NCBI GenBank assembly: GCA_025656675.1
Contig: JAHXHN010000002.1
Coordinates: forward strand, 723,302 to 787,301
Source: Candidatus Thiodiazotropha sp. (ex Codakia rugifera)
Lineage (GTDB): Bacteria > Pseudomonadota > Gammaproteobacteria > Chromatiales > Chromatiaceae
DNA length: 64,000 nt
Reading direction: 5' to 3'
Notes under the pieces: generated by a model
Seen by the model: the letters and a program-made list of their open reading frames with translations, nothing else
What the model was told of the DNA's origin: nothing
Database searches by the model: none
Shown here: in pieces, positions 26,739 through 36,199 of the stretch
Layout: each line of letters begins with the position of its first letter
How positions within the stretch are numbered: position 1 is the first letter of the stretch
Translations under genes and position numbers: made by a program

Positions 26739-27564
26739 CCTGTTTCTCCCAAGGGTTGCAGTGATTGACCAACGGACACAGGAGTCATCGAATATATTTA
26801 CGCTGCGTATGCAGTTTGAAGATAGCGATGCTCAGGAGGCTTTTAACTTCTCACCCGGCCAGTTCAACATGGTTACACTGTTCGGTATCGGTGAGATCGC
26901 TATCTCCATTGTCAATGATCCGCTGGATAGCCACTTCTTTGATCACACCATCCGTATAGTGGGTCGGGTATCTGAAGGGCTGTCGAAACTTAAGCCGGGT
27001 GATCATGTGGGTATTCGTGGCCCATTTGGACGGGGATGGCCGATGCAGGAGGCCCAGGGTCGGGATGTATTACTGGTTACTGGCGGATTGGGCTGTGCCC
27101 CGTTGGTTTCGGTGATTCGCTATTTGATGAACCGAAGGGATCAATATGGACACATCAATATCCTGCAGGGTGTGAAGCATGCCAATGATCTGATCTGGCG
27201 TGAGCAGTATGAAAAATGGACGCAGGAAAAGGATGTCAAAGTGCTGCTCGCGGCCGATGTGGCTACCCAGGGTTGGCAGGGTCAACAGGGTATGGTGACC
27301 GAGTTGATTGACCAACTCAGTCTGCGAATCGGCCGGGTCATCGCCCTGTTGTGCGGACCGGAATTGATGATGATGGCCGCTATCGCCAATCTGCGCTCTC
27401 TCGGACTGCCTGATAATCAGATTTGGTTCAGTATGGAGCGCAACATGCATTGCGGCATGGGACAGTGCGGTCACTGTCAGATAGGGCCAAAGCTGGTTTG
27501 CAGAGACGGTCCGGTTTTCTGCTACTCGGAGCTGGCTGACTTTTTGGGGTCGAAGGGTTTCTGA
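26731..27564 (+). CDS. hydG: [NiFe] hydrogenase gamma subunit, FAD/NAD(P)-binding
   Basis: 277 residues of the ferredoxin-NADP reductase fold. FSPGQFNMVTLFGIGEIAIS binds flavin, GPFGRGWP and VTGGLGCAPLVSVIRYL bind the nucleotide, and the C-terminal CGMGQCGHCQIGPKLVCRDGPVF holds a [2Fe-2S] cluster. This subunit exchanges electrons with NAD(P)H. The gene name hydG follows the Pyrococcus hydBGDA convention and is unrelated to the [FeFe] maturase of the same name. Confidence 0.93.
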   Translation: MSDLFLPRVAVIDQRTQESSNIFTLRMQFEDSDAQEAFNFSPGQFNMVTLFGIGEIAISIVNDPLDSHFFDHTIRIVGRVSEGLSKLKPGDHVGIRGPFGRGWPMQEAQGRDVLLVTGGLGCAPLVSVIRYLMNRRDQYGHINILQGVKHANDLIWREQYEKWTQEKDVKVLLAADVATQGWQGQQGMVTELIDQLSLRIGRVIALLCGPELMMMAAIANLRSLGLPDNQIWFSMERNMHCGMGQCGHCQIGPKLVCRDGPVFCYSELADFLGSKGF

Positions 27565-27631
27565 CATGCTGAGTTTTAGTGAATCCATGCGACAGGCTGT
27601 GGCGTAAATTTGAAATGACCGGGATTAAACA

Positions 27632-28423
27632 ATGAGCAGGCAAAAACCTAAACTGGCTGTACATAAATTCAGTTCATGCGATGGGTGTCAGCTTGCATTG
27701 TTGAATCTTGGCGATGCCCTTTTGCAGCTGCCTGAGTTGTTTGAGATTGTTCATTTCGCCGAGGCAGGTCCCAATGCACCTGACAGTCAGGTGGCTATTG
27801 CTCTGGTGGAAGGCAGTATCTCTACACCCGAGGATGTGCATCGTATTCAGCAGGTGAGAGAAAACAGTCAATTTCTGGTTGCAATGGGAACCTGTGCTAC
27901 CGCGGGTGGGATTCAGGCATTGGTCAATTTTAATGATCGTGATAGATGGATGGCTGCTGTCTACCCCGATCCGCAACAGATTGATGTATTACGGACATCG
28001 AACAGGATTTCCGATTACGTCAGGGTCGATTTACGACTGCAGGGTTGCCCGGTGAGTTCAACCCAGGTGATAACTGCGTTAAGCGATTTGCTGTCGGGTG
28101 TGCAACCCATCGAGGAAGTTCAACCGGTTTGTATGGCGTGTAAACGCAATGGCGTGGTCTGTGTCATGGTGAGTAAGGATGAGCCCTGTATGGGACCGGT
28201 GACACTATCGGGTTGTGGCGCCCTTTGTCCTGCCAATGGGAGAGGGTGCTATGGATGCTACGGTCCATCTGAAACAGTCAACGATACCTCCCTTGCGGAT
28301 CGATTTAAATCGATGGGAATAGACCGGGAGGCTATGGCAAGACGCTTCCATTTTATTGCCAACAGCGCAGATGAATTCAAGGCGGCAGGGGAGCGACTGA
28401 AGGGCGATCCAGATGACCGATAA
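27632..28423 (+). CDS. hydD: [NiFe] hydrogenase small (delta) subunit
   Basis: 263 residues with the proximal-cluster motif SSCDGCQLALLN at 14-25. GTCATAGGIQ, LQGCPVS and a cysteine-rich end (CMACKRNGVVC, CMGPVTLSGCGALCPANGRGCYGC) bind three iron-sulfur clusters, as in cofactor-coupled bidirectional group 3 enzymes. There is no Tat signal, so the enzyme is cytoplasmic. It follows the gamma subunit after a 67-bp gap and overlaps the large subunit by 11 bp. Confidence 0.93.
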   Translation: MSRQKPKLAVHKFSSCDGCQLALLNLGDALLQLPELFEIVHFAEAGPNAPDSQVAIALVEGSISTPEDVHRIQQVRENSQFLVAMGTCATAGGIQALVNFNDRDRWMAAVYPDPQQIDVLRTSNRISDYVRVDLRLQGCPVSSTQVITALSDLLSGVQPIEEVQPVCMACKRNGVVCVMVSKDEPCMGPVTLSGCGALCPANGRGCYGCYGPSETVNDTSLADRFKSMGIDREAMARRFHFIANSADEFKAAGERLKGDPDDR

Positions 28424-29711
28424 TCGTGAAATACATATCAGGGTACCGGTTCTCACCCGGGTGGAGGGGGAAGGGGCCCTGGAACTGGACTTGGTCGATG
28501 GGGCTATAGAACGCCTCAATTTACGTATCTTTGAACCCCCCAGGCTGTTTGAGAAATTCATCGAGGGCTACGAACGTAACCAAGTGATCGATATGGTTGC
28601 AAGGATCTGCGGCATCTGTCCGGTGGCTTATCAGATGAGTGCTGTGCAAGCCTTTGAGCGGTTAGCAGGTTTCACTCCCTCGAGCTGGATGAAGGAGATG
28701 CGACGTGTCATGTATTGTGGCGAGTGGCTGCAAAGTCATGCTTTACATGTACATCTTCTGGCGGCTCCCGATTTCCTTGGCTTTGATTCGGCCATTGCGA
28801 TGGCGGCTGACTATCCTGAGACGGTGCGCCGTGGCCTTAAGCTTCAGACCCTTGGCAATGATCTGATCGCCCTGTTTGGTGGTCGTTCAGTGCATCCGGT
28901 GGGTGTCTGTGTCGGTGGCTTTTATCAGGCACCGAGTGTTGAAGCGGTGGATGCCATACTCGAACGTTTGCATGCAATACTGCAGGAGGCTGAAGATCTG
29001 GTCATGTGGAGTGCAGGTTTGACATTTCCCGATGATGAACAGTCATTTATCAGTGTCGCCATGAGTGATCCGAAGATGTATGCCATAGGTGAAGGGAATC
29101 TTATTTCCGGACAAGGCCTTGAAACAGATATCTGCTATTTTGAAAGCCATTTCAAAGAGCGTCAGTCGCCACACTCCACGGCCCTTCATTCCGAGCTGGA
29201 TGGGAGGCCCTACCTCACCGGTCCCCTGGCGCGCCTGAACCTCAATTTTCACCAACTGCCGAGGGCGGTACGTGCAGTGATGGATGGCTGTGGTATCGGC
29301 TTTCCCAGCCACAACATGTTCCACAGTATCGTGGCACGGGCGATTGAGCTTTATTTTGCCTTGTTCGAGGCGATTCGGTTGCTGGAGGATTATCGAGTTC
29401 CTGATCGATCCCGGGAAGAGGTCGGACAGGTGGAAGGTAACGCCTTTGGTTGTACCGAGGCACCACGTGGTACACTTTGGCACCGTTATGACGTAGATGA
29501 CAGGGGGATCGTCCGCTCTGCGCGTATTGTCCCGCCCACCAGTCAGAATCAGGGGCGTATTGAAGAGAATATTCGTCTTTCGCTGGAGCGGATGGGGTTG
29601 GATAGGGAGCATGATCAGATACGTCAACGTGCCGAGCAGGTGATTCGAAACTACGATCCCTGCATCTCCTGTGCAACCCACTTTCTAAAACTCAAGATCA
29701 GTCGTCGATGA
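28413..29711 (+). CDS. hydA: [NiFe] hydrogenase large (alpha) subunit
   Basis: 432 residues carrying the NiFe site: L1 motif RICGICPVAYQ (C66, C69) and L2 motif DPCISCATHF (C417, C420). A short C-terminal tail after His423 is probably cut by the protease encoded next. LTRVEGEG is the usual N-terminal signature. With the hydB-G-D-A order this is a group 3b-like NADP-coupled hydrogenase/sulfhydrogenase, able to oxidise or evolve H2 and perhaps reduce polysulfide. The subgroup is inferred from gene order and subunit type. Confidence 0.94.
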   Translation: MTDNREIHIRVPVLTRVEGEGALELDLVDGAIERLNLRIFEPPRLFEKFIEGYERNQVIDMVARICGICPVAYQMSAVQAFERLAGFTPSSWMKEMRRVMYCGEWLQSHALHVHLLAAPDFLGFDSAIAMAADYPETVRRGLKLQTLGNDLIALFGGRSVHPVGVCVGGFYQAPSVEAVDAILERLHAILQEAEDLVMWSAGLTFPDDEQSFISVAMSDPKMYAIGEGNLISGQGLETDICYFESHFKERQSPHSTALHSELDGRPYLTGPLARLNLNFHQLPRAVRAVMDGCGIGFPSHNMFHSIVARAIELYFALFEAIRLLEDYRVPDRSREEVGQVEGNAFGCTEAPRGTLWHRYDVDDRGIVRSARIVPPTSQNQGRIEENIRLSLERMGLDREHDQIRQRAEQVIRNYDPCISCATHFLKLKISRR

Positions 29712-30124
29712 ACCGTATCCTTGGGATTGGCTCACCTTTTGGTGCAGATCAATTGGGCTGGATCGCTATTGATATGTTGTTAACCTGTCACTTACCCAAT
29801 TCTGAACTGATCAAACTCGATCGTCCTGGTAGTGCGTTATTGGACTATTTTCGTGGGGTGAATCGGGTCATCTTGATTGATGCAGTGGAGAAAAATATAC
29901 GGCCTGGTTGTGTTGGGCTGGTTCAGGTTGAGCAGTTGGACCAGGTGAGGTGTCTCACATCCAGCCATGGGTTTGGCGTTGCGGAGGCGGTGGCATTAGC
30001 CAGCCAATTGGGTGAACTACCGCCCGAGCTCCATCTGATCGGCATTCAGACGGGGATGGATATCTCCCAGGTTCCAGCATTTGATGCCCCTGCGCTTGAG
30101 AGCCTTGTTCGTGAATTAATTTAG
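29708..30124 (+). CDS. Hydrogenase maturation protease
   Basis: 138 residues, overlapping the large-subunit stop by 4 bp. ILGIGSPFGADQLGW is the HybD/HyaD-type N-terminal motif; the Asp binds nickel. VILIDAVE is the second conserved strand with its Asp, and SSHGFGV holds a conserved His. It removes the C-terminal tail of the large subunit after nickel insertion. It is dedicated to this hydrogenase by position; no hypA-F genes lie in the window. Confidence 0.9.
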   Translation: MNRILGIGSPFGADQLGWIAIDMLLTCHLPNSELIKLDRPGSALLDYFRGVNRVILIDAVEKNIRPGCVGLVQVEQLDQVRCLTSSHGFGVAEAVALASQLGELPPELHLIGIQTGMDISQVPAFDAPALESLVRELI

Positions 30125-30193
30125 TATCCGTTCGGAAATGCACACCAGATTTTCATTTGTTTGCCGATAAGATTCTCGGAGGATATTCGGGAA

Positions 30194-32578
30194 ATGGTCA
30201 TGCAGCCAAAAAAAATCGGGCGGTTTCAGGTCGGTAAACAACTGGGAGCCGGAAACCAAGGCACCGTCTATCTCTGTCATGATAGTCAGCTGGAACGAAA
30301 AGTCGCCATCAAGCTGCTCGATAAGTCGTTGCAGGAGGCCTCATTCGGGGATGAAGCCCGTGCCATGAGCAAACTGCAACACCCTAATATCGTCTCCATC
30401 TATGAAGCGGGCAAGCACCAGGGTATACCCTATCTGGTCTTTGAATATGCACAAGGACAACTGCTCTCCGACCATATCAGCGGTGAGCCTCTTGAACTGG
30501 TAAAAGCCCTGCAGATCTTTCATGGCCTGCTGGAAGGTGTGGGACAGGCTCACAAAGCGGGTATTGTTCACCGGGATCTGAAGCCTGCAAATATCATTAT
30601 CAATAGCGATCAGGTGCCAAAAATCATGGACTTTGGTATTGCCCGAATGCTCTCTGAAGCCAAGGGTCCAGATCAACAACTGATTGGCACACCACGGTAT
30701 TTAGCACCAGAGTATATTCAAAAGGGTGAAGTGGGCCCTCAAGCCGATGTTTTTGCATTAGGGTTAATCCTGGACGAAATGCTGACTGGTATGCCGGTCT
30801 TCAGCGGGCATAAGCAACAGATTGTCATCGAGGCCATTCTTAAACTCGACCCCAAACCCCCATCGCAGTTTAATTCCTCGGTAGATGAAAAACTTGATCG
30901 CTTTATTCTTAAATCCCTGGAGAAGGACCCTGCGTTACGCTACAGCGACGCAGTGGAGATGTTGCAGGCATTCAACGAAATACGTAATCCTGCCAGTGAG
31001 AAAGTGAACATCGATGATGATGCCAGCGGCACGATTGAGTTCCTGCTTCGCCGTATGAAGCGAAAGAGTGACTTTCCCGCGCTTTCACAATCAGTACGCA
31101 GTATCAATGCAATGACCGATGCCAGCGATAAGGATGTCAATCAGATGGCAGGCGTTATAGTCAACGATTTTGCACTGACCAACAAGATTTTAAAAGTTGT
31201 CAATTCAGCTTACTATGGCCGCTTCTCAGGTAGGATAGGCACGGTGTCGCGGGCAGTGGTGGTTTTGGGCACCCAGTCAATACGTTCTTTGGCCGCTTCA
31301 CTGATCTTCTTTGAGCATATAGAGAATAAGCAGCAGGCTGAACAACTGCGGGAGATGGTGTCATCTGCAATGTTCCGCGCTACCTTGTCGCATCATGTTG
31401 CCGGTGAAATCGATCAAAGCGAAGCGGAAGCCTATTTTCTCACAGGTCTGCTGAATGATCTTGGCAAACTCCTGGTCGCTTTCTATTTACCTGAGGAGGC
31501 AAAAGAGATTGACCGCTTAGTGAACGGAGATGGTAAGGAACCGGTTACTGCACAACATAGCGTATTAGGTGTGAGTTATGAAAAGATCGGCATTGAAATA
31601 GCCGGGCAGTGGAACTTTCCCAAATCGTTGATCGATAGCATGAATCATTGGCAGGGTGACCATAAACCGGTCAATCGCGTGGAGCGGCGGCGAATGGTCA
31701 CTGCATTTGCTGACGAGGCCATGGAAGTTATTGTCGAATCAGGGCTCGACAACAAAAGCGCAATGGATGCCTTGACTAAAAAGTACTCAAAGGGACTCAA
31801 TCTCACGGGTAAAAGGGTTCGTCAACTTGCAGAAAGCTCTATTGAGGAGTTTCAGGAAGTTGCAAAAGCGATCTCTACTGATATTTCAGATCAATTCGTG
31901 GGCAGATTGACCAGCAATAACGATAATCTGCAACAAAGAGCCGATGCAGGAAAAATAAAAACTGATATTAGGGAGCAGGATGGATTGAGTGAGACGCAGA
32001 TTCTTAACGAGGGTGGCACCGAGAAAATCGATCAAGCGTCAATTGAGTCAGATGGTCCATCTACACCGGTGGATGCTGAAACTCTGTTAATGGATGGATT
32101 ACAGGAAGTAACCGGGATGCTGGTGGGGAATCACAGTGTCTCTGAAATCTGTAATGTCGTACTAGAAACCATGTATAGAGCGATTGGTTTTCAACGAGTG
32201 ATATTGGCACTGCTTGATCGAAAACGTGGTGAAATGGCTGGAAGGCTTGGTTTTGGTGATGGTGCTGATGAGTTTGCAACGCTGTTTAGATTTCCGACTG
32301 CCTACAGCGTAGATGTCTTTCATGGTGCTTTGAAAAATGCGGTTGATGTCTATATTGGTGATACGGCAGAAAAGAAGATTCAGGCGGATATTCCAAATTG
32401 GTATAAAGAGATCTCCATGGCAGGGTCCTTTATACTGTTTCCCCTCGTTGTCAATAAACGCCCTGTTGGATTGATCTATGCTGATCACTCCAGTCCTCAC
32501 GGATTGGTCATCGATAAAAAAAGACTCAACCTGCTCAAGTCGCTTAGAAATCAGATCGTACTAGCTGTTAAGCCCTGA
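30194..32578 (+). CDS. Serine/threonine protein kinase fused to HDOD and GAF domains
   Basis: About 794 residues. The kinase domain (about 10-265) is complete: GAGNQGTVYLCHD, AIKLLD (catalytic Lys), HRDLKPANI and DFGIA. The HDOD domain (about 285-490) has VNDFALTNKILKVVNSAYYG and a degenerate HD motif in LLNDLGKLLVAFYLPEEA. A polar linker leads to a GAF domain (about 640-794). The start is ATG 30194 behind GGAGG; an in-frame TTG at 30161 is less likely. It begins about 70 bp after the hydrogenase protease on the same strand, so it may be co-transcribed. The signal it senses is unknown. Confidence 0.85.
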   Translation: MVMQPKKIGRFQVGKQLGAGNQGTVYLCHDSQLERKVAIKLLDKSLQEASFGDEARAMSKLQHPNIVSIYEAGKHQGIPYLVFEYAQGQLLSDHISGEPLELVKALQIFHGLLEGVGQAHKAGIVHRDLKPANIIINSDQVPKIMDFGIARMLSEAKGPDQQLIGTPRYLAPEYIQKGEVGPQADVFALGLILDEMLTGMPVFSGHKQQIVIEAILKLDPKPPSQFNSSVDEKLDRFILKSLEKDPALRYSDAVEMLQAFNEIRNPASEKVNIDDDASGTIEFLLRRMKRKSDFPALSQSVRSINAMTDASDKDVNQMAGVIVNDFALTNKILKVVNSAYYGRFSGRIGTVSRAVVVLGTQSIRSLAASLIFFEHIENKQQAEQLREMVSSAMFRATLSHHVAGEIDQSEAEAYFLTGLLNDLGKLLVAFYLPEEAKEIDRLVNGDGKEPVTAQHSVLGVSYEKIGIEIAGQWNFPKSLIDSMNHWQGDHKPVNRVERRRMVTAFADEAMEVIVESGLDNKSAMDALTKKYSKGLNLTGKRVRQLAESSIEEFQEVAKAISTDISDQFVGRLTSNNDNLQQRADAGKIKTDIREQDGLSETQILNEGGTEKIDQASIESDGPSTPVDAETLLMDGLQEVTGMLVGNHSVSEICNVVLETMYRAIGFQRVILALLDRKRGEMAGRLGFGDGADEFATLFRFPTAYSVDVFHGALKNAVDVYIGDTAEKKIQADIPNWYKEISMAGSFILFPLVVNKRPVGLIYADHSSPHGLVIDKKRLNLLKSLRNQIVLAVKP

Positions 32579-33065
32579 TATCCGCCCATCCAAAACTTAT
32601 TCTGACTACCTGTCCTACTCAGCCACCATACCTCTGTGCTGGGAATAGGGGATCTACCCCATCAATCTCACTGTTTATAGGCTGTAGATGCTAATGGTAC
32701 TTACTGAACGGTTAAAGATTGATTATGCACAACCGTATGCAGCCGTGATTGGCAGGGTGGGCTCTGTCTGACCAGAATGTGCTGGAAGGCCATGCAAATA
32801 CCATTATTAACCCTTCAGATCACCTTAAGTTAGTCGGCATACACCAGCTATGCAACAGCAGGGAGTGGTAAGTCATCAGATGAATTATCAACCTGGATGG
32901 CTTCCTGAGGTGCCGGGTTGGTACTGTGTTCTCAGTGAATGGTAATACACAGGTTTTTTATGCCTGATGAGAATATGAAAGCACCAGATTAATGAAGATT
33001 ACGCTCCTTTAATCTGGTGCTTGATGGCAGGCTGTTTGGTTATGTCCTTAGTAGACTGTTGATGA
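32579..33065. other. Intergenic region without recognisable genes
   Basis: These 487 bp separate the kinase-HDOD gene from the convergent Ig-repeat protein gene. No credible coding sequence or RNA gene was seen. The only clear structure is the long inverted repeat at 32979-33022. Confidence 0.5.
32979..33022. terminator. 14-bp perfect inverted repeat, probable bidirectional terminator
   Basis: AAGCACCAGATTAA (32979-32992) pairs with TTAATCTGGTGCTT (33009-33022) across a 16-nt loop. It lies between two convergent genes, close to the stop of the minus-strand one, as expected of a terminator. There is no long T-run on either side. It could also be a dispersed repeat. Confidence 0.5.
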
Positions 33066-34583
33066 TCACTGTGTGGTCTTCGCAGCGATGTTTGAGAAGT
33101 CGCTCTCGTTACCATCACTGTCATAAGTGGTTACTGCGAAATAGTAGGTGCCGTTCTCGATATCCTCTATCACACAGTTATGGGTAGTGCTATCTGCGAA
33201 ATCCATGACTTGCTGAAGCGAATCTTGTGTATCGCCCATATAGACCTTGTATCCAGCTATTTCGCTCAAATCCAATGAACTGCCGTCTGTCCGTGTTGAA
33301 GGAGGTACCCAGGCCAGAGAGACACTGCCTGTAGTATTGACGGGTTCTGATGCTTCAACCATTAGATTTAGCGGAGCCAAGGATGCGGTTTCACTATTAT
33401 CCGTAACGGATACTACGATACCTTCGTAGAGTCCGGTGTCCTCTTCTCCGGGGGTACCACTCAGAACACCGTTGGTGCTATCAAAGCGGGCCCAATAGGG
33501 AAGGTTGGTTACTGTGAAGCTGATATTGTCGTCATCGGGGTCAGATGCATTGGGTGAAAAAATATAGGCATCACCTGCAATGACACTTTGCTCAGGTGTA
33601 CCCGTAATGACAGGTGCCTGATTGGTATTGTTGACGGTAATATTGAAAGCATTCAGTGATGCAGTTGCTTCGCCATCAGAGACACTGATACGAATGTTGC
33701 TGGTAGTGCCGGCATCATTCAGACTCGGAGTGCCGCTGAGTACGCCGGTGGAACTATTGAAACTTGCCCAGGAGGGTCTGTTGATGATGGAGAATGAGAG
33801 GTTAGTACTGTCAGTGTCACTGGCACTTGGAGCGAATCTGTAATTTTCACCTTCGGCAACGGATGTTGGGGGTGTGCCATTGATGGTGGGTGCCTGATTA
33901 GGATCGGCAGTGTCGGTGACAGTGATACTAAAGGCGCTTAGTGATGCAGTGGCACTGCCATCGGAGACGCTGATACGGATGTTACTGCTAGTGCCAGCAT
34001 CGTTCGAGCCCGGTGTGCCACTGAGTAATCCGGTAGATCGATTGAAGTTGGCCCAGGAAGGAGTATTGACAATGGAGAAGGTCAGGTTGTCGTTATCTGC
34101 ATCATTCGCATTGGGTCTGAAACTGTATGATTGGCCTTCGGCTACCTGTGTGGAAGGTGATCCACTGATGGCGGGTGGATTATTTTCAACCGGTACTTCG
34201 CCATCGTCGCCATCATCGTCACCCGTATAGGGATTATGCCTGCTTACACAATCAGCCGGTGCGCGGACAACACTGCTTTCTGCCCAGGTGGGACCACTTT
34301 CTGCACGAATCGCGCAGGGGACGAATGCGGGATTCCGGGTTTTGTATTTCCACACGCCCCGCTTGTTCACAGTTCGTCTTCCCAAAGAGATGGTTGTGTC
34401 GTGGAGATAAATCTCGACGTTACTACCTGGATTGCCTTTACCTTTGAATACCAGGAGGTCTTTGCTGTTTCTCCAGACAGCCCGATCAATCGATAAGGTG
34501 CTGTATGCCTGCGCAAGATTTATTTCAGCAGTGAATAGTGCTGGCAACAGAACAAGTGGAAAAAGCGTGTGTAATAACTTCAT
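33066..34583 (-). CDS. Secreted protein with putative Ig (He_PIG-type) repeats and fibronectin III-like end
   Basis: 505 residues with a signal peptide (about 1-26). An N-terminal domain (about 27-120) has a paired-Cys segment. Three tandem repeats of about 95 residues follow (about 137-415). Each has VAEGxxYxFxPxAxDxDxxxLxFSI, PSWAxFNxSTGxLSGTP and IRISVSDGxATASL, the putative-Ig/cadherin-like pattern. The last about 95 residues (AWVPPSTRTDGSSLDLSEI to the end) look like fibronectin type III. A surface or matrix role such as adhesion is inferred. The repeats are similar enough to vary in number. Confidence 0.82.
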   Translation of the reverse strand: MKLLHTLFPLVLLPALFTAEINLAQAYSTLSIDRAVWRNSKDLLVFKGKGNPGSNVEIYLHDTTISLGRRTVNKRGVWKYKTRNPAFVPCAIRAESGPTWAESSVVRAPADCVSRHNPYTGDDDGDDGEVPVENNPPAISGSPSTQVAEGQSYSFRPNANDADNDNLTFSIVNTPSWANFNRSTGLLSGTPGSNDAGTSSNIRISVSDGSATASLSAFSITVTDTADPNQAPTINGTPPTSVAEGENYRFAPSASDTDSTNLSFSIINRPSWASFNSSTGVLSGTPSLNDAGTTSNIRISVSDGEATASLNAFNITVNNTNQAPVITGTPEQSVIAGDAYIFSPNASDPDDDNISFTVTNLPYWARFDSTNGVLSGTPGEEDTGLYEGIVVSVTDNSETASLAPLNLMVEASEPVNTTGSVSLAWVPPSTRTDGSSLDLSEIAGYKVYMGDTQDSLQQVMDFADSTTHNCVIEDIENGTYYFAVTTYDSDGNESDFSNIAAKTTQ

Positions 34584-35108
34584 AACCTTGACCTCGAATA
34601 GCAGTATGCTTTTATGTTGTTCACTATGGCGGTCAAAGTGCTTTTTTATTCATACACAAGATCACAGTTTTGAGGGACGGAATTCACACTATTTGGTGTC
34701 GTCTTCAACAGTGTGATAGCGCTCGAAATAACGCACAAAAAAATGTCACATTTCACCCGAAATGGTCGTGTGACCTATTGCGTTTTTAAGTAATCCGGGT
34801 TGAGGGCAAGAAAACTGTGAACTGGTCGAATGAATAAATGATATTCACTCTCATCGAGCCACAATCAAGCTGATTTACGGGAAAAAATTCCTAATTTTTT
34901 TAACATCTGATTTGAATGGGATCTAAAGTAAGATGCACTTTAAATACCTACCGTTAAGGTACAGTATTGAGGTATTTGCAGGGCTTGTTATGGCGTTATT
35001 TTTTCCATGTGTCTTTGTAATCAGAATCCGCCTTCGGTTTCAGCCTCTGATCCTGCTTATTGGCTACAATTTGCTAATGATGGAAATTAAATTCCTGAGG
35101 AGAGCTTG
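34584..35108. other. Divergent intergenic region between Ig-repeat gene and yceI
   Basis: This 525-bp AT-rich gap should hold both promoters. Visible structures are nested inverted repeats at 34942-34977 (AAATACCT/AGGTATTT enclosing TACC/GGTA) and GTCACA/TGTGAC arms around 34750-34780. No gene is convincing. A 39-codon frame at 34990-35109 whose stop overlaps the yceI start is noted but not called. Confidence 0.35.
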
Positions 35109-35732
35109 ATGAGATTCCATACTTTGTCAGCATTCATCTTCTACTCATTCGCTTTCTGCCATCAGATCACGTGGGCATCTGACTATGTCATCGATACAGA
35201 GGGAAGTCATGCTTATATCCAGTTTAAAATCAGTCATCTCGGTTACAGCTGGCTGGTTGGGCGCTTTAATCGTTTCTCAGGTGATTTCAGTTATGATGAA
35301 AACAAGCCATCAGCGGCACATGTTGAGGTCGTGATCGATACAGCCAGTATCGACTCCAACCATGCACAAAGGGATAAGCATCTTAGGGACGAGGAGTTTC
35401 TAGACGTGGACAGTTACCCGCAAGCACGATTTGTGAGTACCTCATTCTTAGCGCTTGAAGATGGCAAGGCATTGCTCAAAGGTATTTTAACGTTACGAGG
35501 CATTTCGCACCCGATCACTATCGATGTTGAGCATGTGGGTTCCGGCAGTGATCCCTGGGGGGGGTACAGGCGAGGATTTACGGGTAAGACCCGACTGGTG
35601 TTAGCCGATTTTGGTATAACTAAATACTTGGGAGCATCCGCCAAGGAGATGGAGTTGTCACTAGGTGTCGAGGGGATACGAAAAAAGTCCAGGAATTCTC
35701 CAGGAAAACCAGGCAAGCTGCGTATTCGCTAG
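35109..35732 (+). CDS. YceI-family periplasmic lipid-binding-like protein
   Basis: 207 residues with a signal peptide ending near ITWASDY. The lipocalin-like YceI domain has the classic YVIDTEGSHAYIQFKISHLGYS opening, GRFNRFSGDF, DTASIDSNHAQRDKHLRDEEFLDVDSYPQARFVS and FGITKYLG. Family members bind polyisoprenoids or amphiphiles. A basic tail (KKSRNSPGKPGKLRIR) is unusual. ATG 35109 is chosen, with GAGGAG 5-6 nt upstream. Confidence 0.93.
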   Translation: MRFHTLSAFIFYSFAFCHQITWASDYVIDTEGSHAYIQFKISHLGYSWLVGRFNRFSGDFSYDENKPSAAHVEVVIDTASIDSNHAQRDKHLRDEEFLDVDSYPQARFVSTSFLALEDGKALLKGILTLRGISHPITIDVEHVGSGSDPWGGYRRGFTGKTRLVLADFGITKYLGASAKEMELSLGVEGIRKKSRNSPGKPGKLRIR

Positions 35733-35779
35733 ATGATCCTGCATGAGGTTATTCTGGGGCCAAATTAAAGGAAGGTTGC

Positions 35780-36181
35780 TCAGTGGACCATTTCCACGCG
35801 AAAACGTATTTTACGCCACGGATTTTCCTCTTCCAGCAGGCGCACGATTCTTGTCTCCAACAGTTCACCTCGATCGAGTAATTTAGCAATGGTGCGATTT
35901 TCGCGACGTGGTATGTACCCCAGGTGCTCATTCTTAAACCAAACCGCTATGGCATAGCGGTCATGTGGATTGCTCGGTTCCCGTCTGAGGCTGAGCTGCT
36001 CGCCGACACGTAAAAATGGCCAAATTGCCGGTGCTCGATGGTATTGAAAACCAGCTAGTGGCGACTCCTGCAAAATGATCTTTCTCTGTGCTTGGAATGT
36101 GGCTGTTTTAGCGTAAACTCGCTCCACAAGACTCAAGCCAATGGCATGCAACAAACTGACAAGAGCTGTTTTCCTTTTCAT
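35780..36181 (-). CDS. HIRAN-domain protein
   Basis: 133 residues from ATG 36181, which has GGAG 8 nt upstream. An N-terminal hydrophobic stretch could be a signal or anchor. The HIRAN domain (about 45-130) shows LAGFQYHRA, RVGEQLSLRREPSNPHDRYAIAVWF and HLGYIPRRENRTIAKLLDRGE. HIRAN modules bind DNA ends in helicase-like proteins; stand-alone short versions such as this are of unknown function. It is divergent from the next gene with only 18 bp between start codons. Confidence 0.82.
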   Translation of the reverse strand: MKRKTALVSLLHAIGLSLVERVYAKTATFQAQRKIILQESPLAGFQYHRAPAIWPFLRVGEQLSLRREPSNPHDRYAIAVWFKNEHLGYIPRRENRTIAKLLDRGELLETRIVRLLEEENPWRKIRFRVEMVH

Positions 36182-36199
36182 GTTGTGCTCTCCTGTGAG

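Noticed and set aside
27566-27607. 13-codon frame between the hydrogenase gamma and small subunit genes
   Set aside because: Too short to judge and lacking a ribosome site; may only help translational coupling.
34990-35109. 39-codon hydrophobic frame whose stop overlaps the yceI start (TGATG)
   Set aside because: No good ribosome site and no recognisable sequence; the overlap can arise by chance.
36092-36199. N-terminal extension of the unknown protein at 36200
   Set aside because: It would overlap the HIRAN gene on the other strand and reads as low-quality sequence; ATG 36200 is more natural.
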